Assembly: GCA_049366815.1 (NCBI GenBank)
Contig: JBMNCO010000181.1
Span: forward strand, 29,565 to 93,564
Direction of reading: 5' to 3'
From: CAYNYM01 sp049366815
GTDB taxonomy: Bacteria > Desulfobacterota > DSM-4660 > Desulfatiglandales > HGW-15
Length of the DNA stretch: 64,000 bases
The position numbers and the translations under genes are program-made. Under the pieces are notes generated by a model, which saw nothing but the letters and a program-made list of their open reading frames with translations, was not told where the DNA came from and searched no databases. Every line of letters starts with the position of its first letter. Position 1 is the stretch's first letter. Of the stretch, positions 25,543 to 34,277 are shown piece after piece.

Positions 25543-26946
25543 CTAAAGCCGTTTTACCCTCACCATGTTGGTCGTCCCCGCGACCCACACAGGGTGGCCG
25601 GAGGTGATGACAACCAGATCGCCTTCAGATACCCGGCCGGTATCCAGGGCCGTGCGGGCGGCATCATCGATCATCTCATCCGTATCGTGGCCGGCTGCCA
25701 TAAACCGGGGCACACAGCCCCAACAGAGGGCAAGCCGACGGATGGTCGAGGGATCGGGACAGAGGGCTATGACGACCCTCCCCGGTCTGTAATGGGAAAT
25801 ATGCCAAGCGGTCCGGCCTGACCGGGTGGGCGCCAGGATCGCAGCAGCCCCCAGGTGCTCGGCCAAGACGCAGGAGGCGTGGGCCACGGTCTCCGGGACT
25901 GTTTGCCGGGGAATCATCTCAAGGAACCTGCCATGGGGGAAATGGGCTTCTGCACTCTTCACGATACGTGCCATGAAACGCACGGCCTCTACGGGATAGG
26001 AACCACTGGCCGTCTCTTCGGAGAGCATGACAGCGTCTGTTCCGTCCATAACGGCATTGGCCACATCTGCGGCCTCTGCGCGGGTGGGACGGGGGGAATC
26101 CACCATGGACCGCAACATCTGGGTGGCGGTGATGACCGGTTTGCCGGCAAGATTCGCCTTTTTGATGATCATCTTTTGGATCCCAGGGACCCGTTCCAGA
26201 GGGATCTCGACGCCGAGGTCCCCCCTGGCCACCATGAGACCATCGGAACGCTCGATGATATCATCGATATGCTGGATGGCCTCGTGTTTTTCGATCTTTG
26301 CAATGATGGGGATGTCCTTGCCCCTGGCGGCGATGAAAGACTTCGCATTGAGGATGTCCTCCGCGCTTCTTACAAACGAAAGGGCCACGTAATCCACATC
26401 ATTTTCAAGGCCGAAACCAAGATCCGAGAGATCCTTGTCCGTGAGGGAAGGGGTCTCGATCGTTCCGTCCGGCAGATTGATACCCTTCCTGGAAGTGAGA
26501 ATCCCGCCGATTATGACCTCGCAGTGGATATCCTTTTCACGAATCTCCCGGACCACGACCTCCATGAATCCGTCGGACAGGAGCAGCCTGTCGCCTGGTC
26601 TGACCTCGTGAGGCAGGTCAGCGTAGGAGACGGACACCCTCTCCCGTGAGCCTTGCACCGGGTCTCCCGTCAGGACGAATGACTGGCCTGGTTCGAGCCT
26701 GATGCCCGGATCCGGGATCAGCCCCACCCGAATCTTAGGCCCCCCGAGGTCCTGAAGGATGGCCACCGGTCGGTTCCGCGCTTGGGAGATGTCGCGGATG
26801 GTCCGGATACTTTCTTGATGTGATTGATGATTCCCATGGGAAAAGTTGAGCCGGGCCACACTCATCCCCGCATCCACCAGTTCCCGAATAATCTCCGGCG
26901 AATTACTGCTGGGCCCGATCGTGCAGACAATCCTTGTCATGGTCAT
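25543..26946 (-). CDS. pyk: Pyruvate kinase
   Basis: 467 aa. Converts PEP and ADP to pyruvate and ATP. Motifs: TRIVCTIGPSS, ARLNFSHGNH, IIAKIEKHEAI (active-site Lys and substrate Glu), MVARGDLGVEIP, TATQMLRSM and DAVMLSEETASGSYPVEAV. The C-terminal domain has LAPTRSGRTAWHISHYRP and ends with GHPVWVAGTTNMVRVKRL. The start at 26946 is preferred because GGGAG lies 8 bases upstream; earlier ATGs are too close or lack a site. Followed by the DUF401 gene. Confidence 0.96.
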   Translation of the reverse strand: MTMTRIVCTIGPSSNSPEIIRELVDAGMSVARLNFSHGNHQSHQESIRTIRDISQARNRPVAILQDLGGPKIRVGLIPDPGIRLEPGQSFVLTGDPVQGSRERVSVSYADLPHEVRPGDRLLLSDGFMEVVVREIREKDIHCEVIIGGILTSRKGINLPDGTIETPSLTDKDLSDLGFGLENDVDYVALSFVRSAEDILNAKSFIAARGKDIPIIAKIEKHEAIQHIDDIIERSDGLMVARGDLGVEIPLERVPGIQKMIIKKANLAGKPVITATQMLRSMVDSPRPTRAEAADVANAVMDGTDAVMLSEETASGSYPVEAVRFMARIVKSAEAHFPHGRFLEMIPRQTVPETVAHASCVLAEHLGAAAILAPTRSGRTAWHISHYRPGRVVIALCPDPSTIRRLALCWGCVPRFMAAGHDTDEMIDDAARTALDTGRVSEGDLVVITSGHPVWVAGTTNMVRVKRL

Positions 26947-27120
26947 TGGCATTCTCCCGGCCATATTGCGCAATTTTTATCGTGCAAGGTGTAGGCGAAC
27001 CTGTCACGGGACACCATATAATCATATATCTGAATACTCGATGATTAATCAACGGATTTGTATTTTAGGATGATTACAAAACGGCGAATTTTAAGTTGAG
27101 GATTATACCGAAATAGCGCA

Positions 27121-27257
27121 GAGCAGGGGCCGGGATTTTCTCGGAGCGGGCGTATTTCGGCCCTGAGTCAGGATAGATGAAGGGGCAAAATCCCGCAGCG
27201 ACCGGAGCCATGGACGGCGGAGGGAGCGCAGCGGAGAGAACATCCCGGGCACTGCTT
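27121..27257. repeat. 137-bp intergenic palindromic repeat, copy A
   Basis: Aligned by hand to 43125-43261 with about 119 of 137 identical positions and no gaps. Ends are near-inverted (GAGCAGGGGCCGGG at the left, CCCGGGCACTGCTT at the right). No open frame. It lies between pyk and the secreted protease gene. Confidence 0.85.
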
Positions 27258-27278
27258 GGAGCGGGAAATGACACAGTA

Positions 27279-28250
27279 TTACTGTTGCGGCAGATTAAAG
27301 GACCTGTTCAGATCGATGAGGTCCTGACTGTAGCCCGGGGCAAAATGCTTCCCGTGCACGAGGAGATAAACGGTCGTTCCCTCCCTCCAGGCCCGATCGC
27401 AGAGTAGGGTCTTTCCATTTTTGAAAAAGACGATTCCTGGAGAAACGTGCCCCCCCTGTATATCATCCCCATGAGAGGGTCCGCAGCCTTCAAATGCACC
27501 GGCTTGGTCGCGTTTTTCCGGGTTCTGAGGGGTGATCCGCAATTCAATCATGGCCCTTTCACTGACTACGGCTTCCAGCCTTGTCTCCGGCCTCCTGAGC
27601 GCAGAAAGGGCCAGGCGGGCGGGGCGCAAGGCCTTGAGGGCATTGACGGACAACGCGAAATTGAGATCTGATGCCATATCCAGATAGGCCGTGGAAATCC
27701 CCATGACCCGGCCGCATGTATTCAGGACCGGGCCTCCGCTGCACCCCGGAAGGACAGGAGCTGTCATCTGTAGGACCTGCATACCTCCCGTTTCCCTCAA
27801 GCGGCTCACCTCACCCATTGAAATCGCCCCCGGAAAATTTATGGGATGACCCAGGCAAACGACCTGTTCCCCTGCGGAAGGGACAGGGGATTCCGCCTTG
27901 AGGAGGAAGGGGGTATCCTGGAAGGATGTCTTGGCCACTACGACGTCAAGACGGGGGTTGGCTTCTGAGATATAGAGGATTTCCCCTTCTTTCCCTGACG
28001 GGGTCCTGACCGAGGCGCGGCTGCAGCCGCATAAGACATGGCGGCTGGTCACCAGATCCCCTTTGGGGCTGATGAAAAAGCCGCTCCCCCGGCCAATGGG
28101 GTGGTCTTCACGATCGCGGGCCACAATCATCACAACAGCAGGTCCGCACCTTTCGGCGATTTTGGAGATGGAAAGCCCCGCAACGGCCTGATGGACAAAA
28201 AGGATATTTGCAAAGAAAAGGAAAAGGATATTTGGAACCGTCCTGGCCAT
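27279..28250 (-). CDS. Secreted trypsin-like serine protease (no PDZ)
   Basis: 323 aa. N-terminal signal peptide (TVPNILFLFFANILFVHQAVA) then an S1C/DegP-type protease domain: His in TSRHVLCG, Asp in NPRLDVVVAK, Ser in LPGCSGGPVLN (GCSGG instead of GNSGG). The catalytic triad is complete, so activity is expected in the periplasm. The last ~110 residues show no PDZ motif. Cys pairs (CGCS; CSGG/NTC) may form disulfides. Start ATG 28250 puts the signal peptide at the N-terminus. Confidence 0.88.
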   Translation of the reverse strand: MARTVPNILFLFFANILFVHQAVAGLSISKIAERCGPAVVMIVARDREDHPIGRGSGFFISPKGDLVTSRHVLCGCSRASVRTPSGKEGEILYISEANPRLDVVVAKTSFQDTPFLLKAESPVPSAGEQVVCLGHPINFPGAISMGEVSRLRETGGMQVLQMTAPVLPGCSGGPVLNTCGRVMGISTAYLDMASDLNFALSVNALKALRPARLALSALRRPETRLEAVVSERAMIELRITPQNPEKRDQAGAFEGCGPSHGDDIQGGHVSPGIVFFKNGKTLLCDRAWREGTTVYLLVHGKHFAPGYSQDLIDLNRSFNLPQQ

Positions 28251-28485
28251 TCGAAAACCCGGCAAAAAACCATCTGTTTTTTATGCAGCGTTGGGGTTGC
28301 CCCCGCCACTTCTCAATGCAACAGGTCTTCTTCACATCGAGGTTACGGCACAAGGAGCGGAAAGGAGAGGCCACTCCGGCAAAGTCCCATATCTCACAAG
28401 ACCTGTGGTCCCAGGCAAATGTCCTTGATTAACCACGTGGTTCCTGTTATCCCTGCCTTACAGAATCATGAAGAAAGGACCACAG

Positions 28486-28764
28486 ATGGAAATGGACATC
28501 AGACTTCTTCTGACGGTATTCGGTACCGTATTCCTTGCCGAGATTGCGGACAAGACCCAACTGGCGACACTTCTCTATGCCTCCAATGCGCCTCAAAGCA
28601 AACTGACCGTATTTCTCGGGTCGAGCCTTGCTCTGGTATTGGCCTCCGCCGTCGCTGTGCTGGCCGGTTCCGCCCTGGCCCATATCGCGGCCGAAAAGTA
28701 TATCTCCTGGCTGGCCGGAGCGGGATTTATCATTGTGGGTATCTTTACACTTTTCAGGGGCTAG
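28486..28764 (+). CDS. Half-size UPF0016/GDT1-family membrane protein
   Basis: 92 aa, three TM segments. The signature ExGD(K/R)T appears as AEIADKTQLATLL (Ala for Gly). GDT1/TMEM165 proteins transport Mn2+/Ca2+; full-length members contain two such repeats, but single-repeat bacterial forms work as homo- or hetero-oligomers. No second half lies next to it. ATG 28486 has AAAGGA 7 bases upstream; ATG 28468 is an alternative without a site. Confidence 0.82.
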   Translation: MEMDIRLLLTVFGTVFLAEIADKTQLATLLYASNAPQSKLTVFLGSSLALVLASAVAVLAGSALAHIAAEKYISWLAGAGFIIVGIFTLFRG

Positions 28765-28770
28765 TTGGTG

Positions 28771-28977
28771 ATGTCACAGGCCGATGGATCGTCCAAAGAC
28801 ACTCACCTCATCTCCTGCAGAAACTGCAGGCACTACTATATAACCTGGGACAAGAATTTCCCTTACGGGTGCCGGGCACTCAACTTCAAAAGTAAATCCA
28901 TGCCGGCGGCCGCCGTCCGGGCGGCTTCAGGCATCCCCTGTCTCTCATTCGCCCGGAAAGAGATCAAACCGGACTGA
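28771..28977 (+). CDS. Small four-Cys protein, conserved hypothetical
   Basis: 68 aa. CRNCRHYYITWDKNFPYGC plus a C-terminal SGIPCLSF gives four Cys and a His that could hold a zinc or Fe-S site. Function unknown. It starts 6 bases after the GDT1-like stop, so it is co-transcribed. Confidence 0.72.
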   Translation: MSQADGSSKDTHLISCRNCRHYYITWDKNFPYGCRALNFKSKSMPAAAVRAASGIPCLSFARKEIKPD

Positions 28978-28984
28978 GTCTCTA

Positions 28985-31402
28985 TCATGTCTTCAACCGC
29001 ATCTGTTTCATTGCGAGCATGGCCTGGTTGCAAAGGGTCTTCATATAGTGCAGTTGATCACCCGTAAGGACCTTTCCCTTGCGGTCTCTGTCCGCGTAGA
29101 TGAGACCCAGGGGTTTTTTGTTTACTTGGATCGGGTACAGGACGAAGGCCCGGGCGGAAACAAGCCGCCGGTACCATTCGGGAAGACCGGCCTGAATACG
29201 GGAATCCTCGGCATCATCAATGCCCAAGTCCTTGCCCTGGCTGAGTGCGATGTTAAAGATATCCGGGGATCTTTGAATCTTGAAGGTGAATCCTTCGATG
29301 ATCTTTTCAATGTTTTCACCGAAACCGAACCGTGCATGGATGTGGGTGTGCCGGGGATCCGCCAGGCAGAGAAAAACGCGATGGAAGCCGAAACCCCGGT
29401 ACATGGTCTCAAGGATCATGTTGAGCAACTGATTGATTTCATAGTCTTCAAGAAGGGTGTTGGTGATCTCCTGGATACCGTTGATCAATATGGTCTTGGG
29501 ATCTCTGCCCTCTGCTGGAGGGAGAACGCCTTCCAGAATTTCAAGGGCCACGCAGGCGTCAGGTTCCAGGGTCGCAGGTCCGTCTTCCGGCCCTCTCCCC
29601 TTTTTGACGGAAGCGGCATCATTCGCCCCGCCATAACCCGCCAGACGTTTTAAAAACCGGCTTCTGGAGGGAATAATCTTCAATACGCCGGAATAGACCT
29701 GCACTTTCTCTCTGGCCGAGTCCAGAAGTCGGCAGACCTGGTCCTCGGTCATGGGCACACTTTTTTCAAATCTTTTCAGCAGGCCCTTAATGGCCTTTTC
29801 TCTCGGCTCGCCCTCCGAGGTGCCTGCAATATGACAGAGTGAATTGGAAAAGGCGGAAAGATTACGAAGCATCTCATCTTCTGTCTTTGCCCGAGACACA
29901 TTTCCGCGGGGCAGATCCTTCATACTCTTGACGATCTTTTCCGGAAATTTCCAGGCCCTCGCGATACCGCTGCCAAGCTCCTGGTAAGAGATGCCCAGGA
30001 TCGCCCTCGAGGCACTCTCTTCGTCGATCTCCTTTTGCAGCATTCTCTTCTTGATCTGTTCATATTCTTCAGGAAAGTAAAAGATCACCAGATGCTTGCC
30101 CAGCCTGTGGAGCATGGCGCAGATGAAGGCCTCTTCAGTGATCTGAAGCCCCGTCTTTCTGGCCAGATCTTCGGCGATCATCCCGCTCATGAATGAGCCG
30201 ATGGCCGCGTCCTTCAGCTCTGTGGACTGGGATTTGTTCTGCAGGTGTTCAAAGAGGAGGAGGCTTGACGCCGCAGTCCTGATCTGCTCAAAACCAAGGA
30301 TGACCACAGCCCGGGAAACGGTGGTCACCCTTCCGGAAAATTGGCCGAAAAAGGCTGAATTGACCAGCTTCAAAAGCTTATTGGTCAGCGCATAATCCTT
30401 GATAATGGTATTGGCAAGCCCGGAGGCGGAGGTGAAATTGAGGTTGCCGGCTGATGCCTTCCTGTTGATTTCCATGATGTAATGGGAAAAAGTTGGGAAA
30501 TCGCTCTTGTGCCTCATCCTCCTCAGCAGGAAGTCCATGGTGGCATTGGTATCAACGCCACTCGATTCCCCGTATGCAGGGCCGTCATCCCCGCCAAGGT
30601 ATTCGTCCAAGGCCTTTTTCATCTGAATCGCATTATCATACCGTGCATCCGGTTCCTTTTCGAGAGCCCTCAGAATAATTGAACGGAGCCTCTCGTCGAT
30701 CGTTGCATTTGCATGGGAAGGCGCAGCAACGGCTTCGCTCACAGCTTCGTACACCACTGTATCGTCCTTGTCCCCACGGAGGGCGGGGCTTCCTACAAGC
30801 ATCTCATAGAAGATGAGTCCCAGAGAAAAAAGGTCTGACGCGGAACCGATAGGATTTCCCGTGAAATGCTCGGGTGACATGGTGCGGGTTGTTCCTGAAG
30901 GATCCTTCTCTCCCTTCTTCTTTCCTTCGGTCATAATGGAGATCCCGAAATCCATAATCCGGGGGTTGTCCTTCTTGCTGATCAGGATGTTGCTGGGGCT
31001 CAAGTTAAGGTGCAGTATCCCCTGCCGATGGGCGTACGCCATGCCTTCCAGGACCTGCCGCATGATATGAACGGCGCGATGCACAGGCAAAGGCCCCTCA
31101 CTGTTGATAAGATCACGAAGGGAACGGCCCTCCGCATATTCAAATACAACATAGGGTCTTCCATTGCACTCGCCCACCTCATAGACCGGGATGATATTCG
31201 GATGCTGAAGCCGGCCGACGATTTTGTGCTCCTGGATGTGGCGTCTCTGTCTGTCACCCTTTTCTGACAGATGGACGTGAAGTGTCTTGATCGCGACTTG
31301 TCTTTTCAGTTCGGGATCGACCGCGAGATAGACGGCGCCCCGCGACCCCCTACCAAGTTCTCTTATCGTATTGAATCGACTTATTTTTTCAGGGGTGATC
31401 AT
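28985..31402 (-). CDS. Ser/Thr kinase-like, HDOD and GAF multidomain signalling protein
   Basis: 805 aa. Kinase domain ~10-270: glycine loop ELGRGSRGAVY, VAIK Lys39, DFG 151-153, SPE 176-178, but the catalytic loop reads HLNLSPSN (131-138), so the HRD Asp is Asn and the Lys is Ser. HDOD domain ~290-500 (the HDIGK position reads HRLGK). GAF ~640-800. Kinase-HDOD-GAF proteins are signalling hubs in deltaproteobacteria. With the changed catalytic loop it is probably a pseudokinase or very weak kinase. The ATG overlaps the stop of the HTH gene upstream (ATGA). Confidence 0.88.
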   Translation of the reverse strand: MITPEKISRFNTIRELGRGSRGAVYLAVDPELKRQVAIKTLHVHLSEKGDRQRRHIQEHKIVGRLQHPNIIPVYEVGECNGRPYVVFEYAEGRSLRDLINSEGPLPVHRAVHIMRQVLEGMAYAHRQGILHLNLSPSNILISKKDNPRIMDFGISIMTEGKKKGEKDPSGTTRTMSPEHFTGNPIGSASDLFSLGLIFYEMLVGSPALRGDKDDTVVYEAVSEAVAAPSHANATIDERLRSIILRALEKEPDARYDNAIQMKKALDEYLGGDDGPAYGESSGVDTNATMDFLLRRMRHKSDFPTFSHYIMEINRKASAGNLNFTSASGLANTIIKDYALTNKLLKLVNSAFFGQFSGRVTTVSRAVVILGFEQIRTAASSLLLFEHLQNKSQSTELKDAAIGSFMSGMIAEDLARKTGLQITEEAFICAMLHRLGKHLVIFYFPEEYEQIKKRMLQKEIDEESASRAILGISYQELGSGIARAWKFPEKIVKSMKDLPRGNVSRAKTEDEMLRNLSAFSNSLCHIAGTSEGEPREKAIKGLLKRFEKSVPMTEDQVCRLLDSAREKVQVYSGVLKIIPSRSRFLKRLAGYGGANDAASVKKGRGPEDGPATLEPDACVALEILEGVLPPAEGRDPKTILINGIQEITNTLLEDYEINQLLNMILETMYRGFGFHRVFLCLADPRHTHIHARFGFGENIEKIIEGFTFKIQRSPDIFNIALSQGKDLGIDDAEDSRIQAGLPEWYRRLVSARAFVLYPIQVNKKPLGLIYADRDRKGKVLTGDQLHYMKTLCNQAMLAMKQMRLKT

Positions 31403-31611
31403 CTGCTTCGGGATGCCCGCCTCCCCAATGCGATGTCCCGTCTTTTTCCGTCATCCCTGATCCAGGCCTTGAGGCTTTCCCTCTCAAAGCGCCATTTATT
31501 CAAAAGCTTCTTGCCGGGGATTTTTCCCTCCTTGGCAAGCTTGTAAAGGGATCGTTTTCCTATCTGCAACAGGTCGGCGGCCTCTTCAATGGTCAAAATC
31601 TCTCTTTCCAT
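31399..31611 (-). CDS. Excisionase-type helix-turn-helix protein
   Basis: 70 aa, MerR/excisionase-like DNA-binding domain: ILTIEEAADLLQIGKRSLYKLAKEGKIPGKKLLNKWRF, the standard fold of this family, plus a basic tail. Could be a transcriptional regulator; no phage genes are nearby. ATG 31611 has GAGGA 9 bases upstream. Its TGA overlaps the kinase ATG by 4 bases, so the two are translationally coupled and perhaps functionally linked. Confidence 0.85.
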   Translation of the reverse strand: MEREILTIEEAADLLQIGKRSLYKLAKEGKIPGKKLLNKWRFERESLKAWIRDDGKRRDIALGRRASRSR

Positions 31612-32064
31612 AGGCGTAATCCTCGAACACATAACAAGGGTCTCGTACTCGTATGTCTTTGCATTATTTAGCATGTATCGTGCCAGATAACCGCCCTGTC
31701 GCATAATAGAGGCCTTCCTGACTCCCTACTGCCTCGAAGGCCCGGCATGGGCACAACCTGCAGGCGACTCCGGAAGAGAGACCAATAGATATGGTTTTTT
31801 CAATCAGAACGGCAACCGGCGGCACGGAGGGAGATCCGCATGGGACGCCGGGTTGCGGCCGACCCGGGGAATCATGAATGATCAAAACCTGACAGCATGT
31901 CGAAAGGTTGACGATCGGTGCGCACCCTGTGTGTTCCCGGCATGCAAGGGTTGCTTCATGTCTTTCCGGAATCGGTGGTGTCAGGGCATGTTTTTATCCA
32001 GGCCCTTTTGAATACGAGGCTTTTACTCGTTGACGCCCTGCCTCCCCGGGTCTATATTCTCCCC
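31612..32064. other. Intergenic region between HTH gene and helicase
   Basis: 453 bases between divergent genes. Nothing recognisable apart from the helicase promoter at its right end. No coding frame with a ribosome site seen. Confidence 0.5.
32030..32058 (+). promoter_or_regulatory. Promoter of DinG-type helicase (predicts leaderless mRNA)
   Basis: TTGACG, 17-base spacer, TATATT at 32053-32058. The normal +1 position (seven bases past the last base of the -10) is 32065, the A of the start codon. No Shine-Dalgarno precedes the ATG. Confidence 0.6.
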
Positions 32065-33996
32065 ATGTTCAGCCCTGCCGAGTCTATTCACAATATCCTA
32101 GGCCGAAACGGCATCCTGGCCCAATCCCTGGAAGGATACGAGATCCGTCCCCACCAGATTGAGATGGCACAACGCATCCAGGAGGCCCTGGAGACGAAGC
32201 AACCCGCCATCATCGAGGCAGGCACAGGCACGGGGAAGACCCTGGGATACCTTGTCCCCCTTTACCTGAGTGGAAAAAGGGCCGTCATCTCCACGGGCAC
32301 AAAAAACCTTCAGGACCAGGTATTTTTCAAAGATATCCCCCTTCTCTCCAGGGCCTTGGGCCGGAAAATAGACGCCATGCTCATGAAGGGGAGAACGAAC
32401 TACCTCTGCCTGTACAGATACCATCAGTTTTTTTCTCAATCTTTATTGCTCAGACCCGATCTGGAGGCCGCCGGAAAGAGGCTCAAGAAATGGCTCGGCC
32501 ACACGACCTTCGCCGACCGGGGAGAACTTTCATGGCTGAAGGACGACGATCCGCTGTGGGATCACCTGTCCTGCGCCTCCGAACAGTGCCTTGGGACCGA
32601 TTGCCCGCACTGGGAAGCGTGTTATCTGGGCGCCCTTCGCAGAAGGGCCGCCCAGTCTCGTATCATCATCGTGAACCACCACCTCTTCTTTGCGGATCTG
32701 ATGGTCAAGAGAGGCGGTTTTGGAGAAATCATCCCGCGTTTTGAGGTGGCGGTTTTCGACGAAGCACACAAGATCGAGGAGATCGCGACGTCCTATTTCG
32801 GTGCGAGGGTCAGTTCGCGCCAGCTCATGGAACTCGTTGCCGATGTCGACAGGGAAGCAAGGGGTTCCAAAGAATCCGGCCAGGAGGACATGATCAACCG
32901 GCTTGATCTCATACGAGCGGGAACGATGCAACTCCTTGAGGTTTTTGTAAAGGGGGATGAAAGAGGCCGCCTGGACCTGGAAACGCTTCGAATCATTGAT
33001 CAAGGCCCGGCCCGGATGATCAGACAGGGCCTCCGGTCTCTTTACAAAGACGCGGCATCCAGGTCTTACAGGAGCACGGCCCTTCAGGCCTGCGCCGCCC
33101 GTGCCGAGGCCCTCGACAGGGCACTTGAAGAGATCCTTTCCCGCCGGGACGCAAACTGGCTGAACTGGTTTGAGAGAAAAAAGCGAGGCGTCGTCCTGAA
33201 CGCAGCGCCCTTGGAGATAGCCGGGACGATGGAAGAACACCTTTACGGAAAGGTAAAGACTGTTATCTTTACCTCAGCGACACTTTCCACAAACGGAAAC
33301 TTCGACTATTTCCAGTCCCGTCTGGGACTTTCGGATCCACTCATCAAGGGCATCTATCCATCCCACTTTGATTTTGAGCAACAGACGCTCCTCTACGTGC
33401 CCAGGGATCTTCCGCCGCCCAACGATCCCCGCTTTGGAATGAAGTTGGCCGAGAGAATCGAGCAACTCCTGGAAATTACATCTGGAAGGGCACTCCTGCT
33501 CTTTACCGGTTATCATAATCTTCACCTGGTACACCAACATCTGGAAGGAAAGATCCCTTATGCGATCTACAGACAAGGCGATGCGCCGAAATCAACACTC
33601 CTGGAGGTCTTTCGGAAAGATACCCACTCGATCCTGCTGGCCACCGGTTCCTTCTGGCAGGGGGTTGACGTTCCCGGAGAGGCCCTCAGTTGTCTGATCA
33701 TCGACAAACTCCCCTTTGATTCGCCGGGGGATCCCTTGATCTCGGCCAGAATAGACGCCATCAGGTCCAGGAACGGGAACCCCTTCATGGAATTTCAGCT
33801 TCCCTCAGCCATCATCTCCCTCAAGCAGGGTCTGGGGCGGCTCATCAGAAACAGCTCCGATCGGGGGGTCCTCTGTGTGATGGACGTCAGGCTCATCAAG
33901 AGCAGGTACGGCCACTTTTTCTTTGAGAGTCTCCCCAAGATGGTCCTTACCCATGAAATGTCCGGAATCGGTGAGCTGTTGAAGAGACCGGAATGA
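32065..33996 (+). CDS. DinG/YoaA-family ATP-dependent helicase
   Basis: 643 aa, XPD-like superfamily 2 helicase. Walker A EAGTGTGKT, four-Cys Fe-S region (NYLC, SCASEQCLGTDCPHWEAC), DEAH box VFDEAHKIEEIA, motif IV-VI region TSATLSTNGNFDYFQSRLGL, GSFWQGVDVPGE and QGLGRLIRNSSDRG. Unwinds DNA with 5'-3' polarity; likely roles are D-loop/R-loop resolution and damage survival. A longer reading to 31918 lies upstream of the promoter, so ATG 32065 is preferred. Confidence 0.9.
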   Translation: MFSPAESIHNILGRNGILAQSLEGYEIRPHQIEMAQRIQEALETKQPAIIEAGTGTGKTLGYLVPLYLSGKRAVISTGTKNLQDQVFFKDIPLLSRALGRKIDAMLMKGRTNYLCLYRYHQFFSQSLLLRPDLEAAGKRLKKWLGHTTFADRGELSWLKDDDPLWDHLSCASEQCLGTDCPHWEACYLGALRRRAAQSRIIIVNHHLFFADLMVKRGGFGEIIPRFEVAVFDEAHKIEEIATSYFGARVSSRQLMELVADVDREARGSKESGQEDMINRLDLIRAGTMQLLEVFVKGDERGRLDLETLRIIDQGPARMIRQGLRSLYKDAASRSYRSTALQACAARAEALDRALEEILSRRDANWLNWFERKKRGVVLNAAPLEIAGTMEEHLYGKVKTVIFTSATLSTNGNFDYFQSRLGLSDPLIKGIYPSHFDFEQQTLLYVPRDLPPPNDPRFGMKLAERIEQLLEITSGRALLLFTGYHNLHLVHQHLEGKIPYAIYRQGDAPKSTLLEVFRKDTHSILLATGSFWQGVDVPGEALSCLIIDKLPFDSPGDPLISARIDAIRSRNGNPFMEFQLPSAIISLKQGLGRLIRNSSDRGVLCVMDVRLIKSRYGHFFFESLPKMVLTHEMSGIGELLKRPE

Positions 33997-34034
33997 ACCT
34001 TGTTTTTCGCGGCCGTGTCCGGTTGGGATTTTGG

Positions 34035-34184
34035 TATGAATTTAGCCCTTTTCAATAACTGTGTGGAAAATCATGCTCCCTTTCTGAAGTGACCAGCGGG
34101 AGCTTCGGAACGTAAGAAAGGGTGCATGATTTCCTTTCGAATTTTTCAAAGGGCTAAAGTGTTACGGATTTTGCAGAGGCCGAA
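34035..34184. repeat. Nested hairpin repeat, copy 1 (full)
   Basis: Outer inverted repeat TTTAGCCCTTTTCA / TTCAAAGGGCTAAAG and inner GGAAAATCATGCTCCCTTTCT (34065-34085) / AGAAAGGGTGCATGATTTCC. Shares its right end (TTCAAAGGGCTAAAGTGTTACG) with copies at 40880-40926 and 59183-59288. May act as the terminator of the helicase gene. Confidence 0.75.
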
Positions 34185-34277
34185 TTGACAGAAAACGGGA
34201 CGGAACATGTTATCGAAACATGCAAAACCCTAAACCGACCCCATTGATTTCTTTTGACATCCGGAGGAGTTAAACCT

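Noticed and set aside
31399..31611. Excisionase-like HTH as a sign of a prophage or integrative element
   Set aside because: No integrase, structural or replication genes around it; it is coupled to a signalling kinase instead.
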